64,000 nt of DNA from Bugula neritina (GCA_964035545.1 OZ037767.1:16115498-16179497); one strand, 5' to 3'. Positions 47,913 to 61,240 are shown, numbered from the stretch's first letter. The notes: a model not told the origin generated them from the letters alone. Made by a program: numbers and translations.

Positions 47913-49663
47913 CTATCACTAAAGTCACAAAGTCCCATAACTCTACACCAGATGTTAAATGTAGCTCAGAACTCTGTGGAGATATTGACTCGATGTAAGT
48001 GTTACTAGTTATTTGCTTCTATTTTACTTTCAGAAAAAACTGTTGGAAATTCAAATTTTTCACTGATCAAAAAAGAATTATTGCTTATAGAAAAGTTATC
48101 GTATACGATTTCAACTTTTCTGTACTACATTTTGACTTTCAACGTAATTTCTTTCAAGAATTAGATTGGATGCTTGCTATTATTATTATTATTGAACTAT
48201 TTTTGGAAAAAATAATATTTAATTACAAAAAATAATAAAATATTTGTAAGCGTTTTGTCTATTATAGGTTATCTGCAGACGCATGATGATATAAATAAAT
48301 GAGTCGACTACAGCAAATCAATCTAGCTTTGCCGGCTAAAGTTTTGTAAGCTATGCCTGCATTGGGCTGTTATTTTACCTGCATGCAGGCACAATGTAGT
48401 AGTTATCATTTTACTTGCTGCATATGGCTCAATGTTGGGCTATTTTTTACCAGCAGGTATAACAATGTTGGGCTATTACTTTACCTGCAAATATAACAAT
48501 GTTTAAGCTACCTATTATTTTACCTGCAGGTACAATGTCATAGACTATTATTCTATCTGCAGGTACAATGTCATAGACTATTATTTTACCTGCAGTTACA
48601 ATGTCATAGACTATTATTCTATCTGCAGGTATAATGTGCTGGACAAATCGGAAGAATCTAAGAGGAAGTTGACGAACATCAAGAACGTAATAGGAGACTA
48701 TATCTGTAGGCTGTGTGACACCAAGTATGCATGTGTGTATGACCTGGCTGAACACAGATGTCCGAGCATCATCTACATAGAGTACAAGTGTCCTGAGTGC
48801 TCAAAAGGTTAGAGATCATGTAGTGTTAAGTTCACCCACTAGCAGTTGTAGTGCAAAGGTTAGGGCACTTGCTTGGAAGCTGGCGGTCTGCGGTTCAAAT
48901 CCTAGTGGGGGCAAAAAGGTTAATAGGTAAAAGTCTGATTAAACTAAAATGAACAAATTTTCCCATGTAACAAATAAACTTTTATACTTTTTGTTCAATA
49001 TTCAACTGAATTAAATAACGTAACACAGCTATAGACCTGGGTAAATGACATGTAAAATGCAGTAAATAACAATAATTGGTAACAGGCAGCAAAAATTCTT
49101 ATGCTGCTGCCAATGTTTAAGAACTGTTTAACTTTTAGAAGTATAACTATAGTTAGTCATACCAGGTTATGACATATTAATTGAATAAATATTTTTTTCT
49201 CCTAAATTACCAGTAAACTATAAAAATAAGAATAGATAAATTTATAAAATACAAAGTATTGAAAAAGCATATTAAAAACTTATTTACTAAAACTTTTGGC
49301 GACCAAAATTTTAATAAGCTAATACATATAACTATAGGTTTACTTTTTAGTAAATAGAAAAATTTAAATTATGTCTTTTATATTTTAATACATTTATATT
49401 ATTTATATTATATTACAAATTATTATATAATCAATATCTTTGTATCATGTTATTTAAATATTTTATCTGTTGACTTTAATCTTTCAGTGTTCAACTGCCC
49501 AGCCAACTTGGCATCCCACAGACGTTGGCACAAACCTAAACCTGCAGCAGACTCTCAACCAAACACTTCAAAACACAGAGAGAAGACAACTACTAAACAA
49601 ATAGTTATTGCAGCTCCGAAGCGAATACCAAACTCTGGAAGGATAACTTCTCATAATGACTAA
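47734..49663 (+). CDS. Chimeric gene: small-gene exon 1 joined to INSM-like zinc fingers (148 aa)
   Basis: Exons 47734-47755, 47925-47994, 48629-48807 and 49488-49663 sum to 447 nt with all phases matching. Exon 1 (MSSNNTF) and the promoter come from the small-gene family. Exons 3-4 encode YICRLCDTKYACVYDLAEHRC and [23 protein letters not shown], the first C2H2 fingers typical of INSM/Nerfin proteins, followed by HKPKP. INSM proteins are nuclear repressors of neuroendocrine differentiation with an N-terminal SNAG motif and more fingers. Here both the SNAG motif and the later fingers are absent, and the tail is lysine-rich. AATAAA is at 49948. The acceptor before 47925 (actaaag) is weak, so the join of exon 1 is inferred from phase. 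The INSM-like fingers themselves are secure. Confidence 0.68.
48460..48628 (+). repeat. 34-bp tandem repeat containing splice-acceptor copies
   Basis: About five copies of a unit with tattattttacctgcagg then tacaatgtcatagac. The final unit runs into the true acceptor atctgcag of exon 48629-48807, so each unit carries an acceptor-like pyrimidine/CAG string. Confidence 0.8.
48836..48920 (+). repeat. tRNA-like SINE head
   Basis: Shows a box-A-like gtagtgcaaaggtta, a box-B-like cggttcaaatcc, and end pairing cccacta/tagtggg. The T-stem does not pair well, so a tRNA-derived SINE head is more likely than a functional tRNA. It lies in the last intron of the INSM-like gene. Confidence 0.5.
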
Positions 49664-52114
49664 GTTAAAACAGTGTGAACAGCTTGTGAGGCTTCCTTTG
49701 CTGAATTCTTTCATTCATAGTAAAATATTTTGAAGAACAAACCCCCCCATCTACTTTCTTACTTTGTGGTTACTTATTTATAGTATTTATTAGAGAACTT
49801 TACAGCCAAAGGCTTTGTGCAATCCTATGAGTATAAATATTGTTTTAGATTTTAGTGTTTTTATAGTATAATTATATTATATATTGTTTCCTATTCATGA
49901 TTTAATCTAAGTTATTTATGATGTTGTCCACCATTTGAATTCCGTCCAATAAAGCTCTAATTGTCAAGTACATGTGTATACACAACTTGCTTCAAATGGA
50001 GTGGAATAAAAGTGAAAGATGAAAGTCTCTACAGTATATATAAGTTACATAATTCTAAATTTCCAGTACTAAAGCATTTAGACTAGGATGCAGCTAACTC
50101 GAACAAAAAATAGCTATTTCTGTAAGTTTCAAGGACTAAAGTATTAGAGTTATCTTCCCAGAAAACTATAAGCCTAAAGTTTTTACTTTATAAATAAGAA
50201 TTTTTGGAAATTGAAAGATTATTTTTACTATAAACTTTGTTTATCGTAAGCTTCTGCCTTTACATATTTAAAAGTATTTGGAATCACTTTCGAATTTTAA
50301 AATTCTGACAATATTAAAAAAATAAAAGATTTTAATCTTTACGGTATATATGAGTATAGAGGCAGTTTGCTTATTAATGTTTTAAACACTGTCATAGTAT
50401 TTCTTCCTTGTAATTTTGAAATTTTCTACAGTTGCATTAAAAGTTACAAATTTTAGTTATAAGGATAATATAAAAGCAGCATTTCCCTTTGCTTACAAAG
50501 CTTTACAACTAAACTGTAGCTAACACTTGCAGTGGAATTATTTCCCAGTTAGATCAAACGCCTGAAATAGAATTTGTTGTTTGTTTGCAGAAACCGAGAA
50601 ATTAAATTCATTTTTCTGTTGAATTTACCATCTGAACATATTTGCTAAAAAAAACTCCGAGTTGGAAGAAAAATAGAACCATTTGCTTACTTGAAATTTT
50701 GAAAACTACATAATATAATATAATATAAATTATATAATATATAAAATATAGTACGATATAAATATAGTCAACTTGAGAAAATAGTTTATAGATATTTAGG
50801 CTATATAACAAGCTTTGTACTCTCCATCAAGCTTTTCTTATAAAGCTCATATATATAGGTACTGCTTCAAGCTATGGAAACAGCCATGACTAGCTAAAAA
50901 CTATAATATTCTGATTATAATTTCTATAAATAGAAAGATTAGATGTCCAGTTATTAGTAAGATTTGACTGGGGTATGGCTAGTCATTGCAGTGAAGCTAG
51001 CTATAGGGATAATTATATTAATATTCTGCATGATACTTTATATACTGCATGAAAATACTAATATGTTATAATGACAGTTATAATCTTTCTGTTTATCATT
51101 TCTATTATTTTGCTGATAAACCTAAATTTTTATGAGAATTCTTTTCAAAATGATTATTTTTATTACCTTAATTTTTAAGTTAAAGTTTTTTCAAAGTGAA
51201 AATGCAAGTTTAAGATTATTTAATTAATGCAGTTCATTATTTTACTGATAATTCAAAGCTTCTATAATAGAATATAATTCGAACAGTTTACTTACCCTAT
51301 TGCATTACAGTAGATTATAGCATAAGTTTTTAAAAATTTGCAATTTATGATATTTTTAATGATTTCTATTTTATTGAAATTATTCCAATATGGTGTATTA
51401 TAAGAAAATTATTTCGATTAAACCAACACAAAAAATCTATAAAAATTACATTTACCTTCTTTGTTGTAGAACTACGGTAAAAATCTATTATCCCAAGGTG
51501 TGGTGATTCATCACAATACTATGCATTAATTATACCAATTGCAGCCCTCTCACAAATATATTATTTTCTTCTTGTTTCTTTTCTGGAATGTTGTAGAAGT
51601 TATCTTTTCTCGAGGAATTGTCTTCACCTGGTAAGCATAGTTGCTAGCAAGGAATAATTTTATCATTCTACAAGATCTTTTAATTTGAAATTGCAACTGA
51701 TTAACAGTTTGGTTTACTGTTGATTATAAGATTTTATGGCAGCTCAAATTCAAACAGCTTACGTGCACTATTTTATTACCTTTTTTTTCTAAAGAAAACT
51801 CTGTTTATAAAAAAATATAACTTATAAAAATTTTAAAAAATTATTTTTTAATGGCTTTTACTAAAATTAAAATTAAAACAATATTTTTTTGGATTAAGGT
51901 ATTAAAATTTGTTCAACTAAAACAAAAGTAAAATTTATGAACTGTATTAAACATTTGACTGGTTTTGTTGTAGAGTTACAGTATAACTCTGGAGAGAATT
52001 TAAAAAAGCTACAGAAATTAAAATTCTAGTACATCTGTGACAAGAAAGTGGGTTTGGTCTTCCTCCACAACAAAGTGTATTAGCTACAGGCAAAGTGATG
52101 TTTATAACAATATA
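49664..52114. other. AT-rich intergenic region
   Basis: AATAAA at 49948-49953 likely ends the INSM-like transcript. The stretch 51961-52100 (gttgtagagttacagtataa and gtttggtcttcctccacaac) recurs at 62334-62520. No gene seen. Confidence 0.6.
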
Positions 52115-54010
52115 AGTGTTTTACAAAAAGCATTACTGCAACTGGATGTGTTCCTCTCAACTAATACTATGATTGAACAGCCCAGGTCATCTAGAGGTCA
52201 AAGAGTAGCCTCAGCTCATAGTGTTCAGACTGCAAGCAGCACAACTCACTAAGTGTCCATCTCTGCACTGAGCTGTGAGCTGAGTTTCTCCTGCACCGAG
52301 GTCAGGTGCTGAACAGCCTCAAGTGTTGCTATATTATGTTAACAAAATTCAATTCATATTTCTGTATTTTTATGTGTGAAATTATCATATGAATGGTGTA
52401 AATGTGTAATAGTTGAATTATATACAGAAGTTCAAAGTGTGCATTTTTTCTAACCATCAAACTGCCAAGTTTTATATGCTTTCAAGTTGAAATGTTTAGG
52501 TTTGCAAGTTGTTTTTGGTACCTATTTTGATACCTGAGCTATTTTCTCTACATTGAAATTTGAAATTCTAACACATGCCAATATAAAAACAGCTCGCAAC
52601 ATTTAGTGCCGAGTGACTTCAATTACAAATTGTTAAAAGCATATATATATTCTTTTGCTTAAATAGTTAGAATTCTTCTACTCTAGCCGCAGTTTAAGTA
52701 GTTCAAACACTTTCACCGCCTACTTTCTTTCAGGCAAAAAATTTCCATTATTTCAGCCTCAGCTTTCAATAATATATAATCAGTGAAATTTTTAGCTAAA
52801 CAAATTAGTCTAGTTAATCTTGCAAGTCAAAAAAAGAAGGTTTAGCATTTATTCTGTACCATAATAATTACGTAACAAGATCCACTTTTAAAAGACTCAC
52901 ACCTTTGAAAAGCTGTATATAATTACTGACCAATCAGAGAGGATTAAAATTTGAGAAACTCAGAAAGCCAAAAATCAAAGGCTGTAGTTAAAGAATTACA
53001 TAATAGAGTAGCTGTCATCAGCTGGTAATACAGTCAGTTTTGGGAAATTATTGTATTTGCATGTGAGCTGTATATCCAATGAAATCAGTCTAACTTATAC
53101 TAAATTTGATCCAGTAAATTTATTTTTAAAGTTTAGGTCACTTTTACCATCAAAGAATAATGAACCAACCATTCTTAATTATAGCAAATGAATTCCTGCA
53201 AGACTTTATTCTTTCAACCATCATTTTTAGCTCTGATTTGTCAGTTTTAATTTTTGGAATTGTAATTGTACAAGTTTTACATCTATTTTCAAACTTCCAA
53301 GTTTTATTTGAGAGAAAATATGGTTATAGAATACTATTAATAAAAATATGTTATACACACCATAAAACATACATTATACATAGTTGAACTGCTCAAAGCA
53401 TACTTCAATTGAAAAACAATTTGTTTTTTAATAATATAACATATACTATATACATATAAAGCATGGATTTTATGATCATCATTTTAGTCTTCTTTCATAT
53501 TGTGGCTTCATATATAACTATAAAACTTGAACTGTTAATGTGTTTGTTTGCTGCAAAAAGCATCAAATAAATCCAGTAATTTCCATGTTAATTATTTGCA
53601 CTGCTTTATTTCCTTTCTGCCTTTCTTTAAATAGAAATGGCAGCACTTTTAATAAATAGGATGTTTTATTTTACTCTAAATAGTTACTTTACTAATGGCA
53701 GTGGGAGACAAAATTAACCAACCACAGTCATTATATAAATTACTAAAACATAATAGTTCATTATGGTTTCAGCTAAAATCTTGAACTTTTTCTCTAAAAT
53801 GCTTGGATAAGACTAATTGCACATTCAAACGTTCTTCATCACCACTTGGAGTTTGGTTTTACATAATATTATAAGTAGTTGGCCTAAGTTTATGTATTAA
53901 CCAACCACATGCATTCGTTACTGCATTTGTTCAACCTGGTTACTTCTGAAATAGGGCTCTTCTCAGGAGGTAGGGTTCTTTCAAGAGTAGTTGACCTAGT
54001 TTTACGTTGA

Positions 54011-54048
54011 CCAATCAAATTCAAACACATTCGATTGTGACTATAAAT
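54011..54048 (+). promoter_or_regulatory. CCAAT and TATA boxes, copy 2
   Basis: CCAAT at 54011, TATAAAT at 54042, ATG at 54126. Confidence 0.7.
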
Positions 54049-54125
54049 ACAGCAGTGTGCTCTGTTAAGGTTCAGTCTACAACTTATCTGTGTAATACAT
54101 CTGAATCTGAACTTCATTCTACACA

Positions 54126-55078
54126 ATGAGTAGCAACAACACATTTGGTGAGTGACTATGCATACAGTACTTGTATTTTTATAATTTAATAAGCAACATT
54201 AAAGAGAATATTCTATCTTGAAATTTTGGAACTAAATTATGTCTGTGAATAATTAAAAACATTTTCATCATTATAGTTGGAAAATCTTTTTTAATGTTTT
54301 TCTATTTTTAAAATGTAACTATTAATAAGTTTTACGTAACTTTAGTTTAGCTTGCACAGCCTCTAAAACTTATTCTAATCTGATTCTAATCTACAAACTA
54401 GTAATACTGCAAATTGATTGTAATATCACAGCTAACTCTTTCGGTACAAATTATTTGTTTAAATTAAAACTACTTGCTTGGTACTAAATTGCAGTGCAAT
54501 TCAATAGTATATTACATAGTGGAGTACAAAATAGGATGTATAAAATTGCATAACACTTTACTTTAATTTCAGACATTAAAAAACTCCCTCCAAAAAAGCG
54601 ATACACGTTAGTATGGAGGAATTTTAACATTCTTCCACCTGCACACATAGCAAGACAATATGTGGAGATAATCCAACCAGAACCATACTATGATTATAAT
54701 GAGTAAGTACTGCTTTACTGCTCAGTCTTTCTGTTGTAACCAAAATTCTTAGTCGAACTGCTCTCTGATTACCAGGTAAACTTTCTCCATATAATTATTT
54801 ATAGTCTAGATCTGTCAGGTTTGTGTTTGCAAAGTTTAAATTAACAATAAAGGCATATATGTAGATATAGAAATATTCCATGCATTCAGTAGTTTTGATG
54901 ATGATGTAATTCTAAACTTTGTTTGACAGAAGAGAAACTGTTATGAGTCTTCATAATAATATCTGAATAACTATTATTTTATTATACTTTTAGAAAGATG
55001 ACAAGTTACCTCCAAGATGGTGGACTGCATACATATTTTGTAATAAACTCTGATACTCAGGTGAAAAGAGAGAGCTGA
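54126..55078 (+). CDS. Small three-exon gene, copy 2 (78 aa, unknown family)
   Basis: Exons 54126-54147, 54573-54702 and 54994-55078 sum to 237 nt, with the same splice phases as copy 1. Exon 2 protein is identical to copy 1 despite three silent changes. Exon 3 has N to Y and Y to F changes. AATAAA is at 55274-55279, 195 bp after the stop. The short, basic, non-secreted-looking product has no recognised domain. Confidence 0.74.
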
Positions 55079-56508
55079 ATCTGCCACATGCTGAGGAATT
55101 GAATTACTCAGTTTTCTGTATTTTATTAACTGATCTAAACAAGTTTCCTCACGTGTAAAGTTACCTGAAATGTCAAACAAGCATGTCAACATAATATTTA
55201 TATAACTTTGTAACTATATATAATAATGTATAATAATATATACTATATTCTATTTTATTGTATTATTTGAACTAATAAAGCTATTTTATTATCTTGTATA
55301 CCAGGTGTGCTGCAATATAAATATATGACTTAAATAGATGTGCTTACAAATATATTTTATTTCATATAATAATAAATCGCAATCCTTATGTTGCCTACAA
55401 GTCCAAAACACAGAAAATTTGAGTGAAACTATAAAAAAAGAGCTAAAAATCTAATGCTGTAGTAGATTACATGACAGTTGTATGACTGCTGCTTTAACCA
55501 TATGTAGTAACTGCTTTGAATTCAGCAGCCATCAGTCTGTATAACTAGTGTTAGTGAAGAATATTTTTAATTTGCATGTATTTTTATTTTAACACACCCA
55601 GCTAAGACTTTCTCTACATTTAACTGTGAAATTATAATTGCAGAATCAACACATGCCAATAGTAGTTATAACCACTAGTTATATTTAATATTTATATTTT
55701 GGTTGCTTAAATAATTATAACGCAATTCTCACGCTAGTAAATTTTTACTGGTTTTATTCAGCTTTAACAGTACAAAAACCATATTTTGTCACTTATGCTG
55801 CCTATTTCTCTCCTAATGAACAAAAGTTATGATTATTTCGCATGGGCATGTTTCTTCAATGTTAAAGGTCTTTCAGGTAAAAGAAATTTAAGAGTTCAAT
55901 AGTTTAATTTATTTACAGGCCAATGAATGAAAATTTCGTAATTACGTATCATTATTATTATGTTATAAAATCTACTCTCAAGAGACTCACATCTTTGAAA
56001 AGCTGTATGATTGCTGGCCAATCTGTGAGGATTAAAAATTGAGAAACTCAGAAAGCTAAAAATTAAAGCCTGTAAATATAAAGTTGCATAATAGAGTAGC
56101 TGCCTGGCATTAGCTGGCAATTACAGTCAGTTTTGGCAAATGCTGTGCATGTGAGCTATGAAATCTGCTCTACTTATACTGAACTTGGTTTGGTAAAATA
56201 GTTTTCAGAGTTTAGGTTGTTTTCAACACAAAGAATAATTCACTAACCAATCTTAAGCAGTATGATGGCTGCAGCAAAAGTCATCAGCTGAAGCCATCAT
56301 ATTAATAATTTAATTATTGCTCCTTGCTTTATACATGCATAATATAATTATTATATAATCTTATATTTAATCAAATATAACAAAACAAATATAGACTTGT
56401 ATTGTATATTATGTCTATGATATATATAAATTGCGTTTTTAGAAAGGGGGAATTTAATAGTAAACATCTATGGAAGGGGAGTTGATGGTATGACAAAGGT
56501 TTGGAATC

Positions 56509-57430
56509 GTTTAAGTTCTTATGGAATGAGCTGCACTTTAGCGTAGGTAACTTATAACTATTGTTTACATCTCGTAACTAAGTAGCTAGCCGCCACAATT
56601 AGCGATCCCTGACTCCGGCGCCAAAGGTTTCATTTGATTTAGTCAATGGCCGTTTCCGTAGTTACCAGGTTACCAAGTGGCCGGCCAGTTTACAGACCGA
56701 TACTATAATAATAGAAATAAAAATATACTCTCGTGTAGTTTGAGTAATATCATTATTTCTCAAATTAATATGGTACTTTACCCTGTTTACTGTCTATTTA
56801 CATTATATTTATACTTACTCTTAGTCTTACTCTAACAATAACAGTAACGACTAACTCTTACTCTTAGTGAATTACTATCACTCTGTAACACACTAATACT
56901 AATAGTATTAGTAATACTAATACAGTAATAGTAATACTAATACTAATACTAATACTAATAGTAATAGTATTTGCTATTTAGTATTTAAGCGTGTCATTCT
57001 TTAAATTAAAATCATTATAATATTATTTAAAATTAAATAGTTGGTAATCTTTAACTTCAAATGTATAACAATAAATTATTGTTATAAACTCAAAGTTGAA
57101 GATTACCATATTAATCAAATGATATAAATTATTGAATATTCTATTATATTTATTATTATATTACTTATTCAAAAAGTTATTGTTATAATAAACTTAATGA
57201 TTTTAATTGACTTCAAGTTTAGGGTCAAGTTTTAATAATGGAAAATTGATCTACTACTAGTACTAGTACAAATTTTTAGATTCATGTTACACTTACTCAA
57301 TTTGAATATCAAAATATCTTACCCATGGTACTAGTCAGTTAATAATCACAATGAATAGTAATCACTGCATGCAATCACTATTTACAATCTTTCACCTTGC
57401 AAAGTCTTCTCACTATATTATCATGATGTA
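56509..57430. repeat. Older interspersed repeat, uninterrupted copy; then AT-rich
   Basis: 56509-56800 matches the pieces at 21590-21617, 22306-22600 and 24594-24720 and supplies empty sites for the MITE and the hAT-like element. A short (actaat)n tract lies at 56880-56985. No gene. Confidence 0.7.
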
Positions 57431-57439
57431 TTCAATCGC

Positions 57440-58110
57440 TGTATGGTTTAATCCGCTTTTGTATGTATATAGATCTTCTCATCAGTTTTGGTAAGGAAAG
57501 TATTACCTAGCGCCAAATCACTGCTTCTTGTATAATCTAGTATTTTCTCTCCATCATCATTCCTGACTTACCTTTATGCCATCTCTCAAAGCCCTCCAGT
57601 CTAACTGTTCAGTCATGTCCATTCCGGTCTCCTGCAAATATCAGTTGTTCTGATGCCGGGGTGCGTGTAATGGTTCCTTACAGTTGGTTCCAGAATCGCT
57701 GCTCCTCCTGCTCTTTGCAACCCTGTCATGCAGGGCGCATATACGGTCACTATGTTGTATGTCTTCTCAGGTGTTATTAATTTCATTGCCATTATTCTTT
57801 CAGATGCTCTCTTAGTTGCTATTACTTTGTCTTGCCACTCCTCACTAAGGCATATTGCAACTCCATTTCTCGGTCTTCTACCTCCACTATAGTATAGTTT
57901 ATAAACATCTCCGATGTTTCTTGTTTTTCCTCCCTCTTGTCCTTCCTCCATCACGTTTCCTTTAAGCATACTATGGGTATTTTTCTTTTATTCATCTTGT
58001 CTGTTACCTCTCTACTTATTTTTTGTTAGGGTGCCTATATTAAGGGATGTCGACCTCAACTTTGTTTGCCTCTCTCGTTTTCTTTTCACAGCGTCAATGC
58101 ATAAGTGCCA
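57440..58110 (-). pseudogene. Decayed LINE (non-LTR) endonuclease fragment
   Basis: On the minus strand, pieces in shifting registers read like the EEP/APE endonuclease of LINE ORF2: SLNIGTLT, then GDVYKLYYSGGRRPRNGVAI, IVTVYAP, FWNQL, LIFAGDRNGH, GEKILDYTRSSDLALGNTF. Several stops and frameshifts. No RT domain or 3' end is present. Confidence 0.75.
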
Positions 58111-58505
58111 TTGCGCATCGCTTCCGGGATATGCTCTAGTGTTAGCTGTCTATATTCTGATTGCCTCTGGCATAATTGTTTGTGGGGCATGTTTTATTAA
58201 GGACTGGATGCTCTTCCTGATGTCCACCCTCTGTGTTCACCTGAGCTCGTGACCGGCTGTTTGCTCCCCTGGTTTGCTGAGCATTCAGGAAACATTCTGA
58301 CTATCATGTATACCAATGTTATTAACTGCCTTTGTTTAACATTATTCTTCATGTCTTTATATGTATAGTTGGTTGTTGATGGTCTGGTTAAGACCTAGAA
58401 CCTAATAGGTCAGTCTTTGGTTGGGAAAGTGAAGGACAAACCTTCACAGATGTAGGTTAAATATTATGCGTATCTTTTACAGGATTTCCTTATCATATAA
58501 CCAAG

Positions 58506-60503
58506 ATGGCAGAATCCAGAGTTGTGAAAAAAAGACTAAACAACTCGTATCGCTGTGGGTACTGCTCACAGTACTTCAACAAACTTGAAGACCCCAGAAC
58601 TCTGCCCTGTCTGCATGTGTACTGCATGCGATGTTTGAAGACTGACATCGGTGGTAGGAAGGATCATATTAGATGTGCCTATTGTAGGTGAGTTACAGTA
58701 CATAACACAATATATCATGTCATAGGCTTGCATATGATTTTCTCACTATCATCTAGGAGTTGTCTGATCTGTGTCTATGGAAAGCTAACAATACTGTATA
58801 TTCTATGTGAACTCTGGTTAAAAACTTGTGGATAATGAATGTATTTTTGCTAATTATTTAAATCCAATTTAAATGCTCTCACTTTTTGTACCTTCTACCC
58901 TCTATAATTTTATATAATAGAGTTTTGTTAATCATTGTAATTGAAGTCAAAGTTTTGGCATCTGAAAAAGTGTCTATTATTAAGTACTTTGCTTAGTAAT
59001 TAACAATAAGTTCTCACTTTTATTAGCAGACAAAGTTTTAGCGAACAGTCTTTTTCTACTTCGCAGATATATCTGGTGTCTTTTCATGGATCGATCGATC
59101 TCAGACAGTGATTGTGTAATAGCCTGTGGTCTATATAATGAATGTGTGTTGATGAGTGATGAGTATCTATTTGAGTATTTGTCAAGGACATAGCTGTGTG
59201 TGTGGATGGAGTATTTCATTACTTGTCACATCATATTATATTAGACTTCCTGGTATAGTAAACAGAGATAACACACTGATTAATATATTGTAGGAAAGAT
59301 CACTATGACATAACAGACCCCACTACTCTACCTGTCGCAAAGCATGGAGATCCCTTGGAATATAAATCTCCACCCAAACCTGCACCCATGCCTTGCGATG
59401 TTTGTAAAGATGGAACGGAAGCTGCCACGTTCTGTGTAGAGAGTCAAAAGAAGTTGTGTCAGCAGCATCAACAAGTGAGTCTTTCTTATATCATTCCTCA
59501 AGATTGGTTACTAAACCAGTTCTGGTTTGTGTGTAGAATATTATTGAAAAGAAATGTTGAGTCTGTGTGACTTTTTATACTAAACACGCAATTTCACAGT
59601 GCAGTGAGTCAACAATGACAGACTTGTTGGTGAAAATACAACCAACTAAACTGTTGACCTTTATTATACAGAATCACAGAGTAAAAGTGTAGATTATATT
59701 GTATAGGTTTAAGGTGTACTCTGTGTAGTGTGCAGTGAGCTCTTAGTAAACTTTCCATTCAGTCTTCTATTTCAAGGGTTCACGTGGTAGTGTAGAGGAT
59801 AGGGACTCCACACTGCCAAGTGCTGCAAGGGGTTCAAACCCACCCATCAGCATGTATACTTAGTATACTATGGAAGTGTTTTACAGTAATTTTAGAGGTG
59901 CTCAACCTAACAACTGTACAAACTGCCAGCTACACATAAGTTGAGTTGTAGTTTGACTTCAGTCTAGTGCTATATTGTTTGGGTCATCAGATAATTTAAA
60001 GATAAATAGTTTGAGACTTTTTGTCTACCATTACTGAGACTATTGTAACTTGATGATGGCTGGTAAAGTAGTGTTTGCTGGTGGGACTCATGTGGCTGTC
60101 GTTGGTTCTTGTCAAGTATTTAATATGTGATAATGTTGGAGTAGCTGCACTAGTATTAGAAATAGACATGTGGGTGTGTTCTTGCTAAAAGCCACAGGCT
60201 AAGTTTGTGGGTCAAGGTCAATACAGTAGTATAATGAGACACTATTTTCTGCTCTGTTTGAATATTTACTTCATGCATATAACCTGCTTAGTTGCATCTT
60301 TACAGGAAGTCTGTCTGTTTCTCTCAATGCACACCAACTGATACAATATGATGTTATTATTTACAGGTAAACTGGTGCTTACAGTTCCCAGTGAAAGTTT
60401 TGGTGTGAGTAGTGACTGGGTGTGGGACATTGCTGTGTATAACAGAGACACAGTGTTTCTAGCATGTGATGGTAGTCTGAGGAGATACACAATAAAATAC
60501 TAA
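58506..60503 (+). pseudogene. Second TRIM-like copy with middle exons deleted
   Basis: Exons 58506-58687 (RING) and 59294-59474 (B-box 1) are almost identical to the first copy and intact. At 59672 only 10 nt of exon 3 remain before the sequence jumps to what is intron 6 in the first copy (38878 on), so B-box 2, the coiled coil and the propeller exon are deleted. Reading on from exon 2 reaches TAG after six codons (about 127 aa). The last exon 60367-60503 survives with one extra codon but is out of phase with exon 2. It could still make a RING/B-box-1 fragment. Confidence 0.85.
59757..60124 (+). mobile_element. tRNA-derived SINE insertion, about 370 bp
   Basis: Present in this TRIM-like copy and absent at 38940-38955 in the first copy, where aaactctc runs directly into tatgtgata. 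The 5' part has box A-like gtggtagtgtagagg and box B ggttcaaaccc at 59782-59850. The flanking duplication is not clear. Confidence 0.65.
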
Positions 60504-61240
60504 ACTTATCAGCTACAGTTTACTAATAATCAGCTCAGTGAGGTACTGAGAGATAAAATGGATAATATTTGTCATCAACATAATTATATTCATTACAATT
60601 CAATACACACACTCATGATAGTGTCAGGTATATTATATTGTGTGTGCCATTTAGGCTGTAATTATACTTCAGTATATTCAACAGAACTTTCACTGCTTAT
60701 ATGCATTATTATATAGTAATTGTCATGAATTGTAGTTATTTAAGATATTTGACTGTATAAAATATGTGTTGCTATTTTACTATCTAATAAAGTTTATTTG
60801 TTAGTGAGAAGATAATATTCCGTTTTCATGCCTCATTAGCTTTAATTCAAGTTGAGTTTGGTTACTAAAAAATAATCTTCACTGGAGCAGTAACTGTAAA
60901 TGACTCCTCTGTGGGAGAATGCATTCACTGAATTGACATGCAGGTGCAAGTAACTCCAACATGACTGTAGGCAAGTTTTTCCAAACATATATAAAATACA
61001 TTCCACTGCTGTGTACACAACAGCATTGAGGAGCCAATCAAATTGTTTCTTGTCATGCATTCAGGAAGCTGATAAATAATATATAAGGCAGTCAACTAGA
61101 TATAAACACTTTGGTACTCTACACATGAGCTGTCTGTAATGCAGTCGCTTTGTAAAATGTGTGTCATTTGAAAAGTTTAGCTAATTGGTTGCAGTTTAAT
61201 TATGATGTGTTGCCCCATTCACCTGGTAGAAATACTATGT
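60504..61240 (+). other. 3' flank of the TRIM-like copy
   Basis: Counterpart of 44185-44930, with AATAAA near 60785. No separate gene. Confidence 0.65.

Larger units (their letters stand above)
52115..56508. repeat. Segmental duplication block, copy 2
   Basis: Full-length counterpart of 9353-13994, lacking the local 240-bp duplication. It contains the second copy of the small three-exon gene and both flanking diverged direct repeats. Confidence 0.9.

Noticed and set aside
48836-48920. Functional tRNA gene
   Set aside because: Box A and B are present and the end stem pairs, but the T-stem does not, and the segment lies in an intron. A SINE head fits better.
57613-58260. Functional endonuclease gene
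   Set aside because: Conserved blocks of the LINE endonuclease occur in different registers with stops between them, so it is a relic.
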